A DNA stretch of 64,000 bases from Ochotona curzoniae (taxonomy: Eukaryota > Chordata > Mammalia > Lagomorpha > Ochotonidae): assembly GCF_017591425.1 (NCBI RefSeq), contig NW_024465887.1, positions 62,001-126,000 of the forward strand, read 5' to 3'. The position numbers were made by a program, and so were the translations under genes. This document shows, in pieces, positions 33,027-47,234 of this stretch. Positions within the stretch are counted from its first letter, which is position 1. The number at the start of each line of letters is the position of its first letter. The notes beneath the pieces were generated by a model, which was given only the letters and a program-made list of their open reading frames with translations, made no database searches and had not been told where the DNA came from.

Positions 33027-35766
33027 AACATGGTAACTATTATCTTGATTTTCAATAGTATAGAATGAAAAATGTTATATATTCATTGACCTTATGCAAA
33101 ATTGCATTTGTGATATTATCTGTATGTGGTTGTATTTTTCACTTTTATTGCTATATCCCATAGTCGGTGCCTATATAGGACACTGGCACCACAGGCAAGA
33201 GGCTTAGCTAAGTTACCGTACAGGTCCCACCCAAATCTGTTACCCCTCTAAAAACTGCCTAAATCAGAGGAATAGAATCAAGCTTGGGACATCATTTGAC
33301 TCAGTGCAACTTCTAGTTTTTAATATGTCCCATTTTGTGAATCTAGACACTTCACTATTAAACTATTTTATCTGAATGCTTTTGGCCAAACAGCACTTTG
33401 GGTTCTCTGTCTCTTTGGAAATTTGAGTGGATGATTCGGAAACAATTTTATGTGGCTGCTGATAGAGGTAACTGTGTGTAGGCCTCAGCAGAAACAATTA
33501 AACAGTGTTCATCCAGGCATTCTCCCACAAGTATGTTTACGCAGACTCAGCTCTTGAGAACAGATTTCTCGTAATTTGCACTTATCTTCACTTAGCCTCA
33601 TCGGGAGACCAGGAGTCTCCATCTCAACTGCCTGCCAGAGCAAGGTTGGTAACAGAGTTGGACCAGCAAAGGTGCAAGAAAAGGAAGTGGTCAACTGCAG
33701 AGTACATATGATATCTGAGTATCTGAAAATACTGAAATGAGTTCAAAATGAAAAACAAGGCAAGACAATTAAGCAATACCACAGGACACTGGCCATGAAC
33801 TCTCAGGGAAAAAAAAAAAAAATCAAGATTAACCAACTCAGTATTGTAGCATTAACCAGAAGTATCTTCACTAGTTGCTCATTAAGTATTTGTTGAATTA
33901 ACTTCAGAGGAAGAGTTTGAGATTTAAACGTACTGACATCTGGTGGTGGGGCCAGGCATTGTCTACAGCTACAGTTAAAAGCCAAGGTCCCCTGTTCAGA
34001 GTCCGCGCTTGCCAAGTGCTTCCATGCTGTAAGTGCTTCACATATGGGATCTCCTTTAATGTGCACAAAGGCTCTGAGAGTTAAGTACCATCATCTCTCC
34101 ATTTCAATTTGATGAAACATGGTCCTTAGAGAAGATGTTCAAGGACATAAGGAGAAGTGAGATTTGACAAGGAATTGCAGCCCTAAGCTTTAGTTTTTAG
34201 GGAAGAAAGTCTTCCTCCCAATCTGCATCTGCTTTGTATCACATTAGAAATATGCTTCCTAAACAATCATTAAGTTTCTGTGGAATAATTCAAACAAATA
34301 TGTTTCTCTGGTTCTAGATAAAATTTTGTTTTCCCAATGGTCTTCTCTAGAAAATCCTATCTGAACTCCTCCTCTACCGTGGTTCTGAGCCCTTTCTTGG
34401 GTTTAATTCCTCCTAAAATAGAGCAAGCACACAAATGTGTGCCTTATGCCCTTGAGATGACAGAACCTCCTGCTGGCCTGGGTCCTTACACTGCTGTTCA
34501 AAACGCCAGTCTAATTGCCCTATCCCCAGTTTTTATATTTCCTTGCCCTCAGGGAGTAACACCCACCAAGAATGAAATGCTCAGAAAAAGCTGGTGCTGT
34601 CCCTAACTGGTCCTGCATTTTTGTGGAATTCTTCCACTCTTAGGAATACCTCAAGATCCCAAACTGTTAAAACCCTGTCTGCTTAAATCTGGGCCTCTGC
34701 CAAATAGTCACTCTGTCTATGCCCAGTCAAGTGCCCACCCATTTGGAATTTCTCTCATCGTTTCAATTTGGCTATTGGTTCGCTCCCCATCTCTGACTGC
34801 ACCTCTTTCAATAATTGGTGTTCCATTTTTCTGTTCCACTTTCCTAACACTTCCCAAGTTGGAAATGAGGCATAGCCACAGCCAACAGGCAAGGCAGACA
34901 ATGGCTAGAGTCTTGCATGATTGTGCAATTTCCCTTCCAGGTTAAAATGCAAGTGTTTGTCCTCCAAACAGCCCTTCCCTGATAAGAACCTGCACAGCAC
35001 AGCCAGGATCCCTTCCCTCGGGTTTGTTTCCTATCACTCTATTAATAGGAGTGCTATTTCTGTTCTGCAGCTCACATCTCCTTTGTGGACTTTCCCAGTC
35101 ACAATGACCCTTTCTTTATTTCGTTCTTCCACTTATGAGGTTGTCATACTCAATGTTCTCACCTGCCACTTAATCAACAGCAAATGGTCATAGGTGATTT
35201 AACAAGTTTTTTTTTGTTTTTTTTTTCTTTAGACTCCCCTGAAACAAACCATCAAATTTCCATTTGAAGATTTTCCCATGTTGGTCATCCACCACTTGTT
35301 CCCAGGTCCATCTTTCCCAGAAGGACTAAGCAGAAAAAGCCACAACCTTGCCATGGCTACATATGGGCTTCAAAGGTAACATATGCATACACTGAAAGTG
35401 AAGGGTTGGACGAAAATATATAAATGAAAACCAAAATCAAGCAGGAGCATATACACATTTATCAGGCAAACTTTGAGACAGAAGGACATCATATGTTGAT
35501 AAGAGGATCAATTCAGCATGAAGATTTTGGACACAAATATACATATATCAAATGTTAAACTAAAGATAAAGACAAATTACACAATAGTTGGGGGATTCCA
35601 ACTGCCTGTCACCAATAGACATGAATCTATTTTCCGTCAAGATGACAAAGTTGAGCTGTAACTATTGATCAAATGAACCTGACATTTACATTATTTCACC
35701 GAAAAGCCACAGAATACACATTATCAGCAGCATATGGAACAATTTCTAGAGTATACCATTTATTAA

Positions 35767-38700
35767 TGCACAGAGCAAGAGAAACCACACCACACTCAAG
35801 TGTAGGATGTGAGAAGAAGTCTATTGACCAAGCTTGGCGATGGCAGTCTCTGCTACACTCCAGGAGCCACTGTACTGCATGATCAAAGCCAGGTGTTTTC
35901 AAGCTCTTAACACACAGCAGCCAGGGATTTTGAATCAACTCAGGTGGTATGTATTACGTATCAATTGGCTTACAACTTAGGCTAATCAGGTACAGAAGCA
36001 GGTAACTGTGTATCCATACTCAAAATCTAGTACAGACTTAGGGTGCTATTATCAGCTGTACCCTACCACATTCTCCACAGTGTTCTACAACTTGAGTCAA
36101 ATTGGTGATTCTTTCTCATATCCAGGGGATCACTATATGATTGGTACCTTGATTTCCAAATAAGGAAGTTTAGGATTCAAGTGCACCAGCAATATTCCGC
36201 AAGGAGTTTGGAAGTCTTACAATAGGCCCAATGGGGTGGGGGACTACAGAGAACTTAACTGACTTTTGTTGATTCAGAAGCCTCATAGCAGGTTCTCCCC
36301 ATGCATACCTGAACTTATTTCCTCATGTATTCCCACATCCCACACTGACTTAGACCAATGAGCGATCAGATCAGGATGTTTTATGAACACTGGCTGGGGT
36401 ACTGGTAGTTAAATTTCTAATATCTGCATCCCAGAGCTCCCACTCATACAGGGTAAAGATGTTGACAGAACAGTCTTTAAGGGATCTCCAGTGTGTTGAA
36501 CAGTCCATTTTTCTTCTGCTTTAGATGTGACCTTCTTTAACTGGGAATGGTGAACCTAGGGGGTGATTCCTGCCACCTTCACAGCTGTAGAGTGCTCAAG
36601 GTCACTGGGTAAGGTCCTTTCCAAGCAGATGCTTGGGTCCACAGTTTTCTTAACCTATGACATCTCTGTGTGTAAGAGTGGCAGTTATGTCAGTGTCCAC
36701 CACAGGCTGGGAGAGCCACAGCTGATACATCTGCTGCACCACCTGGACAGGCCTATTGGGACCTGAGTAGCCTACTGTAATTTTAACCACCTGGCCTTGT
36801 CGGACAGGACTGCCAGAGGAGGCTGTAACCATTACTTCGGAAGGCCCCACTGGTGTTAGCTTCACCTCCTTGGCTACTGAGTTAGTATGGTGGTTGCCGT
36901 TAGTCTGGACTGACAGTCACATACAGACTCCCCAAAGGGATCTGGAAGCAAGGTGTGACTTAATTAGTATCTTCCAAGGAGGAAGAATTGAGCCAGTGAT
37001 CTGCCCTTTAGAGTGACAATGCACAGTGATCTGTGTGCACTGTGGTGGACTATCTAAACGTGACCTATTCCATCTCCCAAGTAACTCACAAATAGCTGTT
37101 CTCAGATAAATCAGCAAGCTTCAGGTAACAATGTTACGATCTTGTAATAAGATTCAGTCAATTTGCCTAGCCTTAATCCTTATTTCTCAGATAAAGAGAT
37201 TAAAGATCTTCCTCAATACCTCATTGAGGCTGCCATATACAGATTCTAGCATTAAGTCATCTGTTTTTAAGTGGGGACCCTCTAGAGGGTACATTTCAAC
37301 AATCACACATAAAGACCCTCCCTTCAGAACCTGTCAGCTTTCATCAATTTGGCTTAGGATTGACACCAGTGACTCCATCTTGATTTTCATGCCCTCCTTG
37401 CAATGAAGATTCATTTCCCAAAAAATCAGAGCTAATAAATCATGTTCATGTTCAATTTCTCCCTTGTTGCCAGGTTTAATTTGACCAGGTTATTGATCCA
37501 GTCTGATTTTTTGGAGGGAAACATCTGACAAGGAGTCAGTGTCAGATACCCTTTTAAGACACATAGCATCAAAGTGGTTTTAGAAGGAATAGGCCTTACG
37601 CTAACCTCACCTGATACTTTTTGTCATCTGTTCTATAGACATGGGTTAACACCTGAGAGTACTAGGCCAACATTACCTTACTAGGAATCACATTCTGTAT
37701 AATTCTGGCAGGCAATGGACACAAAGCTCAAAGTCAACATAAACAAATCAAGTTTGTATCTTTAACCATAGGACAGGCTTAGGCCTGCTTCCCAAGTGTC
37801 TCAAAGGTTGATCAACTGTGGCTAGCTCATGCCAACATCTAGATCATTCTGCTGAACAAGTTTAGTTGCCAAGGAAGCACCAGTTCATAAGACCAGAACT
37901 ACAACTTCAGGAAGGATGAGTTCCCCTGAATAGAACGGTAGCTAGTCCAAAGCTACAAAGATTTTCAATGCTTGCATCTATTGTAGCCATATGCATTGGT
38001 CTGTTAACTTGCACATGATTGAAAACCCAGTGCTATGTTGGTTGCAGGTGTGAGGAAATGAATATGCTACGTGAAGTTGAAGACAACATACAACTTTATA
38101 AACAGTGTACTATAGTTTACGTGTACTTTATACAAACAGTCACACGACAATCACAGACTTAACAAACTCCCAGAGACAAAATGCCAATCCAAGGCAGACA
38201 TTAAGTTGCAATGCTGGAGAACGTCATTGTGCAAAGCCAGATTGCTGTCTGCAGTACGCTCCAGGTGTACTCACTACAGTCTTAAACCCTCAGGCCTCAT
38301 AAGAAACAGGCTTCCATTGTTTGGTACCCGTGTAACTACTTGACTGATAATTCCCTGTGCCTCTATTTCAGCACGGGTTTGGGGCCCACTTTCTTCACTC
38401 AGAACAGTTGCAGATGAAGTATTAAAAAGTGACACTTAATCCTTTGAAATTGTAGGGCTTCCTGAGAATTGCTATTTTACTGTAACCTGAGGGACTATTG
38501 AAGACAAGCACTCTAATATTTTCAACCCCATCCTGTTAAAACAATCTCAAAATCCTGACAACAGAAATAGTTAAACTCTTTGAATTGGAAAGGAGTCACA
38601 TGGCAGTTTTGAAAAATCCCTCAGGTGCTTTCAAACTTTTGTCCCTTTTAGCAACCATGATTGATAGTAACACAGAACCATGAAATTTCCCCAACATATT

Positions 38701-40450
38701 AAGCACGTTTGTATCACAAGAATTATATAGCTTAATTTTACATCTTGGCAATATTTTGCATACAATCCAAATAACCAAATTCGTTTTTTTTTAACCAGAG
38801 GGGAAAAGAAATATCTGACTTTCGTATTTTCTTCTCCTTTTGAGATGCCCAGGGGCCCATCTTAATGTCAGAGTAACCAAACCTCCCAAATATGCCAGGA
38901 GACCTTACTCAAAGCATCTTTTAAAACTTGGCTCTTTCAAAAACAATAAGAACTTGACAGCATCGTTTTACAATTTCAACTTAGACTTCAAGTAATTCAG
39001 ATAGTCACTCAAATTTTCTGCAAATATTTTACATGCAACCCAAAGACATTCCATCTGCCAAATTCCTTGATCCTGCACCTAGCTAGGAAGTCAGTTTATA
39101 ATTTAAAATAATCTTAGCACAGTATTTGCACAGTTTAGCAACACATTAGAAACACATTCAGTATATTTAACAGTTTGTTAAATATTTAAGAGGCTGGGAG
39201 TATTTGCTTTCACGATTAGAAATATTTTCCTTGTTTATCTGCCAGTTTGTACATTTAACATCTCCTGACCCAGCAAACAATGACACACTCTGAAATTTTC
39301 CTAAAGCAACACTAGCTAGAAAGGAGTGGCATAAAACCAAGATCTATTACAAGACCATTCCTCATTCAGTTTCAAGGGACACGATGACCAAACAATGCTA
39401 CTGTAGAACACCACCTCTTAAGCACATCTACCTTTAGTTTTCTGGAACAGAAAATTCTTTAAACTCAAACTTGCAAACTACACCCCAGGGAACTGTTAGA
39501 ATAGAGCTCTGATTACCAATTGTCGCAGCACTGGACCTATTTAAACACAGTTTTAACAATATAGACAGACATCACAACAGACGAGTGGTTGCCACACTCG
39601 ATCCAGAAACCTAACAGGAAACCAAAAACTTGATAGACTGTGCTTTGCCCCATGTTCAGACAAAAATGAAGCTCAAATGAGACAGAACAGAACATCCTTA
39701 GAACAACAAATTTCCAAACACCGGTGCCTGCCACTCTCACTAGCGGCTGCTACAACACAAAACTGAGAGGAACTCAAACACCTGAGAATCAAACCTGATG
39801 GAAACCCAGAAACCTGGGGACCCAAGCCCGACGGCTCATAATTACATTGTGTATAGAACCCAACTCAACAAGTTATGCTGTGCCCAGCCTCCTCAGAGTC
39901 CCAGATGAGTACTCCGAATAGAAACAAGTGGTGGGATATAAACTCACCTATAACCAGGAATGACTCCTCCTCCGAAAACTCAGCACGAAGCCCGTGAGTC
40001 AGGAAGCTGGATACGCTGAGGGACCTTATCAAGTCACTTCATGGTGACCTCCCCAGATTGCCAAGCCAGATTCCAGAACAAAGGACGGCCACTGCTAAGC
40101 TCTCACCAGAGACTTAACTCTGGCTGGGGCCTCCAAAATCTTGGCGAGAGCACCAACGGACACAAGTGCAGGATGTGAGGAGGAGTCTTCATGGACTAAG
40201 CTTGGCAACCGCAGCTCCAAGCCACATCGCAGGAACAACTGCACCACCCAGCCAGAGCTAGGGGTTTTTAAGCTCTCATTAAGCCAAAGCAGCTGGGCAT
40301 TTTGAGTCAACTCAGGTGGTACCTATTACTAATCAATCAACTTGCATACCAGGCCAATCAGGTACAGAAGCAGATAGCTGTGTTTATCCATCGCTGGAAA
40401 CCTAGTACTGCCTTGGGGTGCCATTAGCCAGCCAGCTGCACCCTATCACA
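35767..40450 (-). mobile_element. ERV3 copy B
   Basis: Duplicate of 3273-7956 within duplicon B. The 5' LTR is 40450-40142, the primer site 40135-40118, the gag stub 39653-39537 and the 3' LTR 36070-35767. It has only scattered substitutions against copy A. Confidence 0.8.
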
Positions 40451-41579
40451 AAATTAGACCGCAAATCAAGTTTCATAAACTGAAGAAGATTTAAACCTTC
40501 CATAGATCTTCACATCACAAAGAATAAAACTAGAAGTCAACAAGAACAACAAAAGAAAATTTAAATACGTGGAAACTCTACAAGCTGCTCCTGGTTGCCA
40601 GCGATTTTACTGAAGAAATTAAAAAGGAAATCTTTCTTAAAACAAATGAACATGAAAATACAACACATAAAAACCCAAGGGGTACAGCAGAAGTAGTACT
40701 AAGAGGGAAGTTTATACCAGTAAGTGCCTACAGTGAAAAGTACAAGTAACTTCAACAAAAAAAGCTATTGGTCTACCTCAAGAACTAGAAAAAAAAAAAA
40801 AAAAAAAGAAGAGGAAGAAGAAGAAACCAAACCTAAAATAAGAACGAGGCAAAAATAATAACTACAGAACAAATAAATGAAAATGAAAAAGTACAAAAGA
40901 TCAACAAACTGAAAAACTCATTTAAAAGGATATAAACAAAATGAACCAACCTTTAGTCAGACTAACAAAGAGAAATATTTAAAATTAAAAAGGAGACATT
41001 AAGAGAGATTTTGTTAAAAACAGGACATGGAGATACGTTATGGTCTAGCTAACACACTAATAGGATATCAAAGAGATGACAGCTTTGCCATGTTGACAAC
41101 AATATGGGTCACAGCAGCCACAATAGGAAATCAACCAAGGTGTCCAACATCAGATGAATGAATAAAGAAAATATACCATGCAGCCAGAATGGAAAATGAA
41201 GTCCTGTTGTTTGCAGCAAAATGGATGACACTGAAGGACATAATATGGAATGAAGTGAGCCAGAGAAAGACAATTCTGCATATTCTTCCTTATACATCGG
41301 AGTAAAAATTAAAACAAAACAAAAAAAAAGCTCAATCTTAACATAGAATACTGATTACTAGAGATTGGAAGGAGTAAGATATACAAGAAGTTCAGATTAA
41401 ACACAACAGGGAGAGCTGGGGAATGGTCCGTATATTGTGACAAATTTACTAACATAAGATGTTCTTAGGGGAGTGGGATGAAAGGTATATAAAAACTCTA
41501 TCACTACCTCACAAATTTTATTATATACATTTAAAATTATTCTGAAATAAATTGTTATAAGGAAAAAAACATGAGCCTA
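40451..41579 (+). mobile_element. LINE-1 remnant right of ERV3, copy B
   Basis: Duplicate of 7957-9085 with the same internal deletion and purine run. Confidence 0.75.
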
Positions 41580-43363
41580 TGAAAGACTATGATGGGGCTG
41601 GTGTGGTGGCTCAGAAGCTAAACCCCCAGCTTACATGTGCTGGGATCCCATATAGGCACTGATTTGTGTCCTGACTGCTCCACTTCCCATCCAGCTCCCT
41701 GCCTGTGGCCCGGGAAAGCAGTGGAGGACGGCCCAAAGCTTTGGGACCCTGCACCTGCGTGGGAGACCTGGAAGAGGCTCCTGGCTTCGGACTGGCTCAG
41801 CTCCAGCCGTTGTGGTCGCCTGGGGAGTGAATCATCGGACGGAAAATCTTCCTCTCTGTCTCTCCTTCTGTATATCCGCCTTTTCAATAAAAATAAATCT
41901 TTTTTTTTTTTTAAAGAATCTGGTCTGGGAACACCTCAGACAAGGTTTCTTTGGGGATCTCCCCAGTGGAACTGCCGGACTCAGAACCCCTAACCATGAA
42001 AGGACAGAAGATGGAACAAGTCAATCAACCACCTCAGCTATATGTTGGCAGCAAAATACGGGGCAAATGGAGACTCTATGATGGACTATGTCAATCAGTG
42101 GATTCTTCACCAACCTCATCATGTTTGGAGTGGCGAGACTGGCAGCAATTCATAACTGGTAAACTATTGAAACCACGTGAACGAGTATCTCAGAGCATGC
42201 CCTACATACGGGACTTGGTGTGGGTGGGAAACTGGGTGGGGCTTCTCCCTTAATATCCCCCTTTACCTCAGATACATGAAGGAAACAATATGGAATTAAT
42301 AATGTGACCCACTTTCCTGTAGCCCTTGAACCTTTTTATCCAAATTAACTATGTAAAGATTGTCAAAATAAAATTTAAAAAAATAATTAAAAAAAAGAAG
42401 AATCAGGTGCTGCTCTGCCTTTTTGAGATGGAACATTCATTTTCTCCTGCCCTGGGGCACCTGATTCTCAGGCCATCCCACTTCAGCCCTTAGACAAGTA
42501 CTCTGCACCCTGTCCACGTCTGGTTTTGAGGCATCTGGCTCCAGAGTAAGAATTACAACATCAGATGCTCATTCTCACATCATTAGACTTAGCCTAACTG
42601 CACTATCAGGAATCCTGCTTCTGCACCTGCACACAGCATGTCACAGAGCCTCTTAGCCTCCATATTCACATAAACAAGTTCCTGTAATGCATCTTCCTGT
42701 GTCTCTCCCATTGGTTCTGCTTTCTGGAGAGCCATGTTGGCTAGATGGTGAGATATATGTGTGTGTACATTTTTCACATTATTCTTTCTACATTTCTGGT
42801 CTGTGTCTGGAAATTTTCCATGAACATGGAAAATTATTATGGTAAGGAATAGACTGACAAAAACAAGAGAAAACTGTTGTTACCATCCAATCCCTTCTCA
42901 CAAAGTGTTTAACTCTGAGCCAGTTTGACTGTCAATACAGAGAACTCAAGACCCATTATTATTCTCCACCCAAAAAATGAATTTTGCCATTGACGAATCT
43001 TCACAATTATCCAAAATAAGCAAGAAAATTGCTTCTATCATGCTTTGATTAACAGTGGCTTCATTCATCTAGCATCTCAGGCATGTATTCGTATACATCA
43101 GTTAAATGTATTATTATGTCTTTTTCTCATATTTTCTCTATTTTTTTAATAACATTACATCATTCTACTTATTTCCATTGCTACTTTCCATTTATGGCAA
43201 GTGACTCTTATTTTTCATTTACAGTAGTTTCTTTTCCAAATCAATTAATTTTAAAAAGCAGTTTGGGTAAGAATTATAAAGGTGATAACTGAATGGCTGA
43301 AAGTTAAAAGCACTAAGCAAAAAAGAAGAATAAAAACTACATGATTATCTCAAAGGACGCAGA

Positions 43364-44498
43364 AAGTACTTGATGAAATGCAGTATCTTCATGACAAAAG
43401 CCTTAAGCCAAGTGGGTGCAGGGGGACACTCATTAGCATACTGAAGGCAGGATATGACAAACCCACCACCAGCATCACACTGAATGGGAAACACTGGAAA
43501 TCATTTCCACTAAGATTTGCAACCAGACAAGGATGGTCGCAGTCACCAGTGTTAATCAATACAGTTCTGGAAGTTTCAGCCAGAAGCATTAGGCAAGAGA
43601 AACAAACCAAAGGATCCACATCGCAAAGGAGGAAGTGAGATTACCCCTGTTTTTAGAGGACATGATTCTGTATTTAGGGGATCCAACCACTCCACCAAGA
43701 CACTGTGGAAACTAATAAGCATTTGATAAAGACGTGGGATAAGAAATCAAGACACAAAAATCAATAGCCTTTGTATACACACATCATGCCATTATTGAGA
43801 AAGATCTTACAAGATCACCTCCATTCACAACAGCTAAAAAAAAAAGAAAAGAAAAGATTAAATACCTGGGAATAAATTCAACCATGAAGGTGGAAGATCT
43901 ATATAATCAAAAACATAAAACATTAAAGAAAGAAATAGAAGCAGAGGGCCCAGCGCAGTAGCCTTGCAGCTAAAGTCCTCGCCTTGAACGTGCCAGGATC
44001 CCATATGCGTGCTGATTCTAATCCAGACAGCCCCGCTTCCCATCCAGCTCCCTGTTTGTGGCCTGGGAAAGCAGTCGAGCACAGCCCAAAGCTTTGGGAC
44101 CCTGCACCCGCGTGGGAGACCTATAAGAGACTCCTGGCTCCTGGCTTCAGATCAGATCAGCTCTGGCCTTTGTGGCCAGCAGACAGAAGATCTTCCTTTC
44201 TGTTTCTCCTCCTTTCTGTAAATCTACCTTTCTAATAAAAATAAATAAATATTTTTTAAAAAGAAAAAAATACAAGGAGATACACAAAAAAGTGGAAGAA
44301 TCTTCCATGTTCGTAGATAGGAATAATTTGTATGATCAAAATGCCCACACTACTTACAGAAATTTACAAATTCAATGCAATTCCAAAGTACCAATGATAT
44401 TCTCAGATACAGAAAAAAAAAACTCTAAAATTCATGTGGAAACCTGGACACGCAGCAACACCCGCTTTTTGACATGCACCTTCAGAAAGGCGGGCAAT
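43364..44498 (+). mobile_element. LINE-1 RT remnant, copy B
   Basis: Duplicate of 10870-12004, including the nested SINE at 43947-44264. The sequence after it continues uninterrupted where copy A has ERV1. Confidence 0.85.
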
Positions 44499-45049
44499 GA
44501 GGGGTACCCACATACGATGCAGAATGCCATCGTGGGGACACAGCGTCACGCTGAGGACAGGGGAGGCCGGATGCCATCGTGGGGACACAGCGTCACGCTG
44601 AGGACAGGGGAGGCCGTGGGACAGAAGAAGGGATTCTGGCAAGGACGCAGGCGGGAGGGGAGTCCACGGGGCTCAGTCATTAACCACCTGAGGGTGCTCC
44701 AGGGACTCCCCCCAAGTTCTTGTAAAGCTGACAGGGACAAGGAAAACAGCAAAGCTGAAACTGGGAGTTAGTTTAACACAAGACAGGACGGAACTGGAAA
44801 AGCTTTAGGCAAGGAAGCGACACAGGTCTGGGTCTTGGGGCAAAGCTGTCTGCAGCTGCTACAGACAGGGCTAGGGACGGAGAGAAGCGTCAAACTAAGA
44901 GTCATCCCTAAGAGTTTAAAATAAGTGACAGTTTTTAAGCAATGAGGAAAGAAGAGGTGAGTTTTGGAAATAGTGGGAGCTCAAACAGGCAAGCCGTGGC
45001 TGTGCTCACTTAAACAACTAGTAAGACAAAGAGGAAGAACAAATGAGAG

Positions 45050-45935
45050 CTAGCTTTGTAGCGCGGGTGACCAGCCGGTTTCCCCTGCACACCGAGAAAG
45101 CGCGCCACGGCCGCCCCTTCGCCATCCTAGAGCGACGTTCGAGAATGTTCTGTGTCTGCTCCGTGCCAGTCCGCTCTAGACAGAGACCACAGGGACCCAT
45201 GTCCGGCTCTGCCCATCCCCGTGTCCTCAGCTCAAGCGGAGAGCGTGAGCGAGCAGGCCCGGCGCTTTAAAATACCCGTGGAAAAGAGACAGTACCTCCT
45301 CAGTGCATTTCTCCCACAAACTTTTTAAAAGCCCTTTCATAGTTGTCAAAAGAAAAAAAAAGTAAATACACAGGAAGAAAAGACGCTTGCGTGCGCTCCG
45401 CCGTGGCCTCGCCGACGCGCACAGGGGCGCGGGGAGCGCCAGGTCGGCACGAGGTCGGGGTGGGCCCCTCGGACCTCCCTCCTCCGCCAGGTGCGTGGTC
45501 CCGGCACCCCGGCCGTGCGGAGGTGCACCCAGCCTCCCCCCGGAGTGTGCTGCCCCCGGCCGCCCTGGAGCCCCGGCCAGGCCCCCCCCACCCTGCCGCC
45601 CTGGAGCACCGGCTGCCCTGGAGCACCGGCCAGGCCCCCCACCCTGGAGCACCGGTCAGGCCCGACCCACCTGCCGGACACTCGGTGGGGCTGGCGCGGG
45701 CAGCCGGCTTGGGGTGGGCAGTCTGGAGGCCGCACTTGCCCCACCTGTGCAGCGCTTTCCGCCCTGCGCGTCGTCCGGCACGTACCCGCCATGACCTGGG
45801 CTGCAGGAGGACGAGGAGGGTCGCTCCCGGCCACGCCCTCCAAGCCAGGAGGGGCTCATCCTGCAGGCCCCAGCCGGACTTCCTGCACTTCCCCCTCTGC
45901 ACGGCTCTCCCTTGCTTCCTGCGGGGCGACTCTAA
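45050..45935. promoter_or_regulatory. GC-rich CpG-island-like block (B)
   Basis: Counterpart of 18850-19660, longer by an expanded minisatellite at 45563-45665. Confidence 0.5.
45563..45665 (+). repeat. GC minisatellite, about 4 units (B)
   Basis: Units of about 22-30 bp built on 'ccctggagcaccggccaggc'. Copy A has one unit (19368-19389) and 57104-57223 has about five diverged units. Confidence 0.85.
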
Positions 45936-45977
45936 ACCAACTGTAGCAACCTCTCTCCCTTAAGCACAAAAAGTATC

Positions 45978-46289
45978 GGACCCGGCGCCGTGGCCTAGCG
46001 GCTAAAGTCCTCGCCTTGAGCACGCCCGGGATCCCATATGGGCGCCAGTTCTGGTCCCGGCAGCTCCACTTCCCATCCAGCTCCCTGTTGTGGCCTGGGA
46101 AAGCAGTCCAGGAAGGCTCCTTCGCTCACGAGCGAGACCTGGAAGAGCTTCTGGCTCCTGGCTTCGGATTGGCGCAGCTCAGGCCATTGCGGTCACTTAG
46201 GGGAAATCAGCGGAAGGAAGGTCTTTCTGTCTCGCCTCCTATCTGTATATCTGACTTTGCAATAAAAGCAAATAAATCCTGAAAAGAAT
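45978..46289 (+). mobile_element. C-type SINE (B)
   Basis: Counterpart of 19704-20020, flanked by AAAAAGTATC (45968-45977 and 46290-46299), with small deletions in the body. Confidence 0.95.
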
Positions 46290-46889
46290 AAAAAGTATCA
46301 ACCTCTGTCTCTCCCTTACCCTTTTTCTTTCTGCTGCTTAGTCCTGCTGGTTTGTATCCCTCACTCTCTGAATAACCTTTTTAAGCAGTGTTGGTGTCTG
46401 CGCTTAAAATGCTATTTAAGTAAAAGACAAACAGCTGGGAAATATTTGGCCTAAAACTGTTGTGGTCTTAGGCGGTTGGCTCAGGGTCACCAACTGGTCC
46501 TTTCTGCCCACCTGCGACAGCTGCCGCCACCCGGAACCTGGGAGGGCTGTGGTGTTGTGCAAACACTGCCCTCAGAGCCCCCGGAAGGCCCAAGACGGAG
46601 AGGGGCTCACTGCGGGCCACCTGCCGGGAGGGGATAGAGAGAGGCAGAAAGAAAAACGGAAACTGCCAATCGAGTTCTTCAGACTTCAGCGTAAAATAAG
46701 AGTAAATCTAAACCACACAATTCCATCTGCACGTTTCTTGTTTTAATCAGGCCTGTGAGCAATGTATCTTAATTTTCTTGTGCTGGTGATTTCTATCTGC
46801 ACAAATACTTGGAGTGACCTTCTTTTAAAATATCCCACTCTGTAGTATATGAAAATCCTTACCCTCTTCTTATAGATGGTTTATCAAAA

Positions 46890-47234
46890 ACGACTCAAGA
46901 AAAAGTTGAGAATATTTCAGGTAATTGGGTGAATGGCATATTTTCAGCCACATGATATTTTTAAAATTCATTCCTGGATTTTCCCGAGAAGTGACAAGAA
47001 TTTCTTTGGTTGGCAAGCAACAGCACAAAAGATAACTTTACTCGTTTTCCCACAATTCTGCCCTGCTTGCTACATTACATAAATTGGACATAGTGCAGAC
47101 ACAAACGTCATTTTTCCAGAGACTCTTGCACTGAGAAGGGCTTTGTCTCCACCTGGTGGACGCTCATGGGATTGCACTGTCAGCGGTAATTCTCTGAATT
47201 GTAAATAGTCCCAAACTGGAAACCTACGGAATAT
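46890..47234. other. Junction sequence between duplicons B and C
   Basis: Bases 46890-46948 are unique in the window. 46949-47132 is the inverse of 56801-56993. 47133-47234 is unique. There is no gene. Confidence 0.7.

Larger units (their letters stand above)
29532..46889 (+). repeat. Segmental duplicon, copy B
   Basis: Direct-repeat partner of 1-26546. It begins immediately downstream of the KIF20B terminal exon and its AATAAA at 29475. It preserves both retrovirus-free target sites, at about 44500 (for ERV1) and 46355 (for ERV2). It holds an extra segment (30571-33540) that A lost and a longer GC-rich minisatellite. From 33541 to 44500 its coordinates are A plus 32494, within 1 base. Bases 33162-33540 occur only in this copy within the window and I recognise nothing in them. 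Confidence 0.9.

Noticed and set aside
44172..44771. 199-codon frame spanning a SINE tail, LINE-1 and the 47-bp repeat
   Set aside because: It crosses unrelated repeats; a chance frame.
45343..45963. 206-codon frame and several overlapping long frames on both strands
   Set aside because: They follow from very high GC with few stops; frames differ between copies A and B because of minisatellite changes, and no domain is seen.
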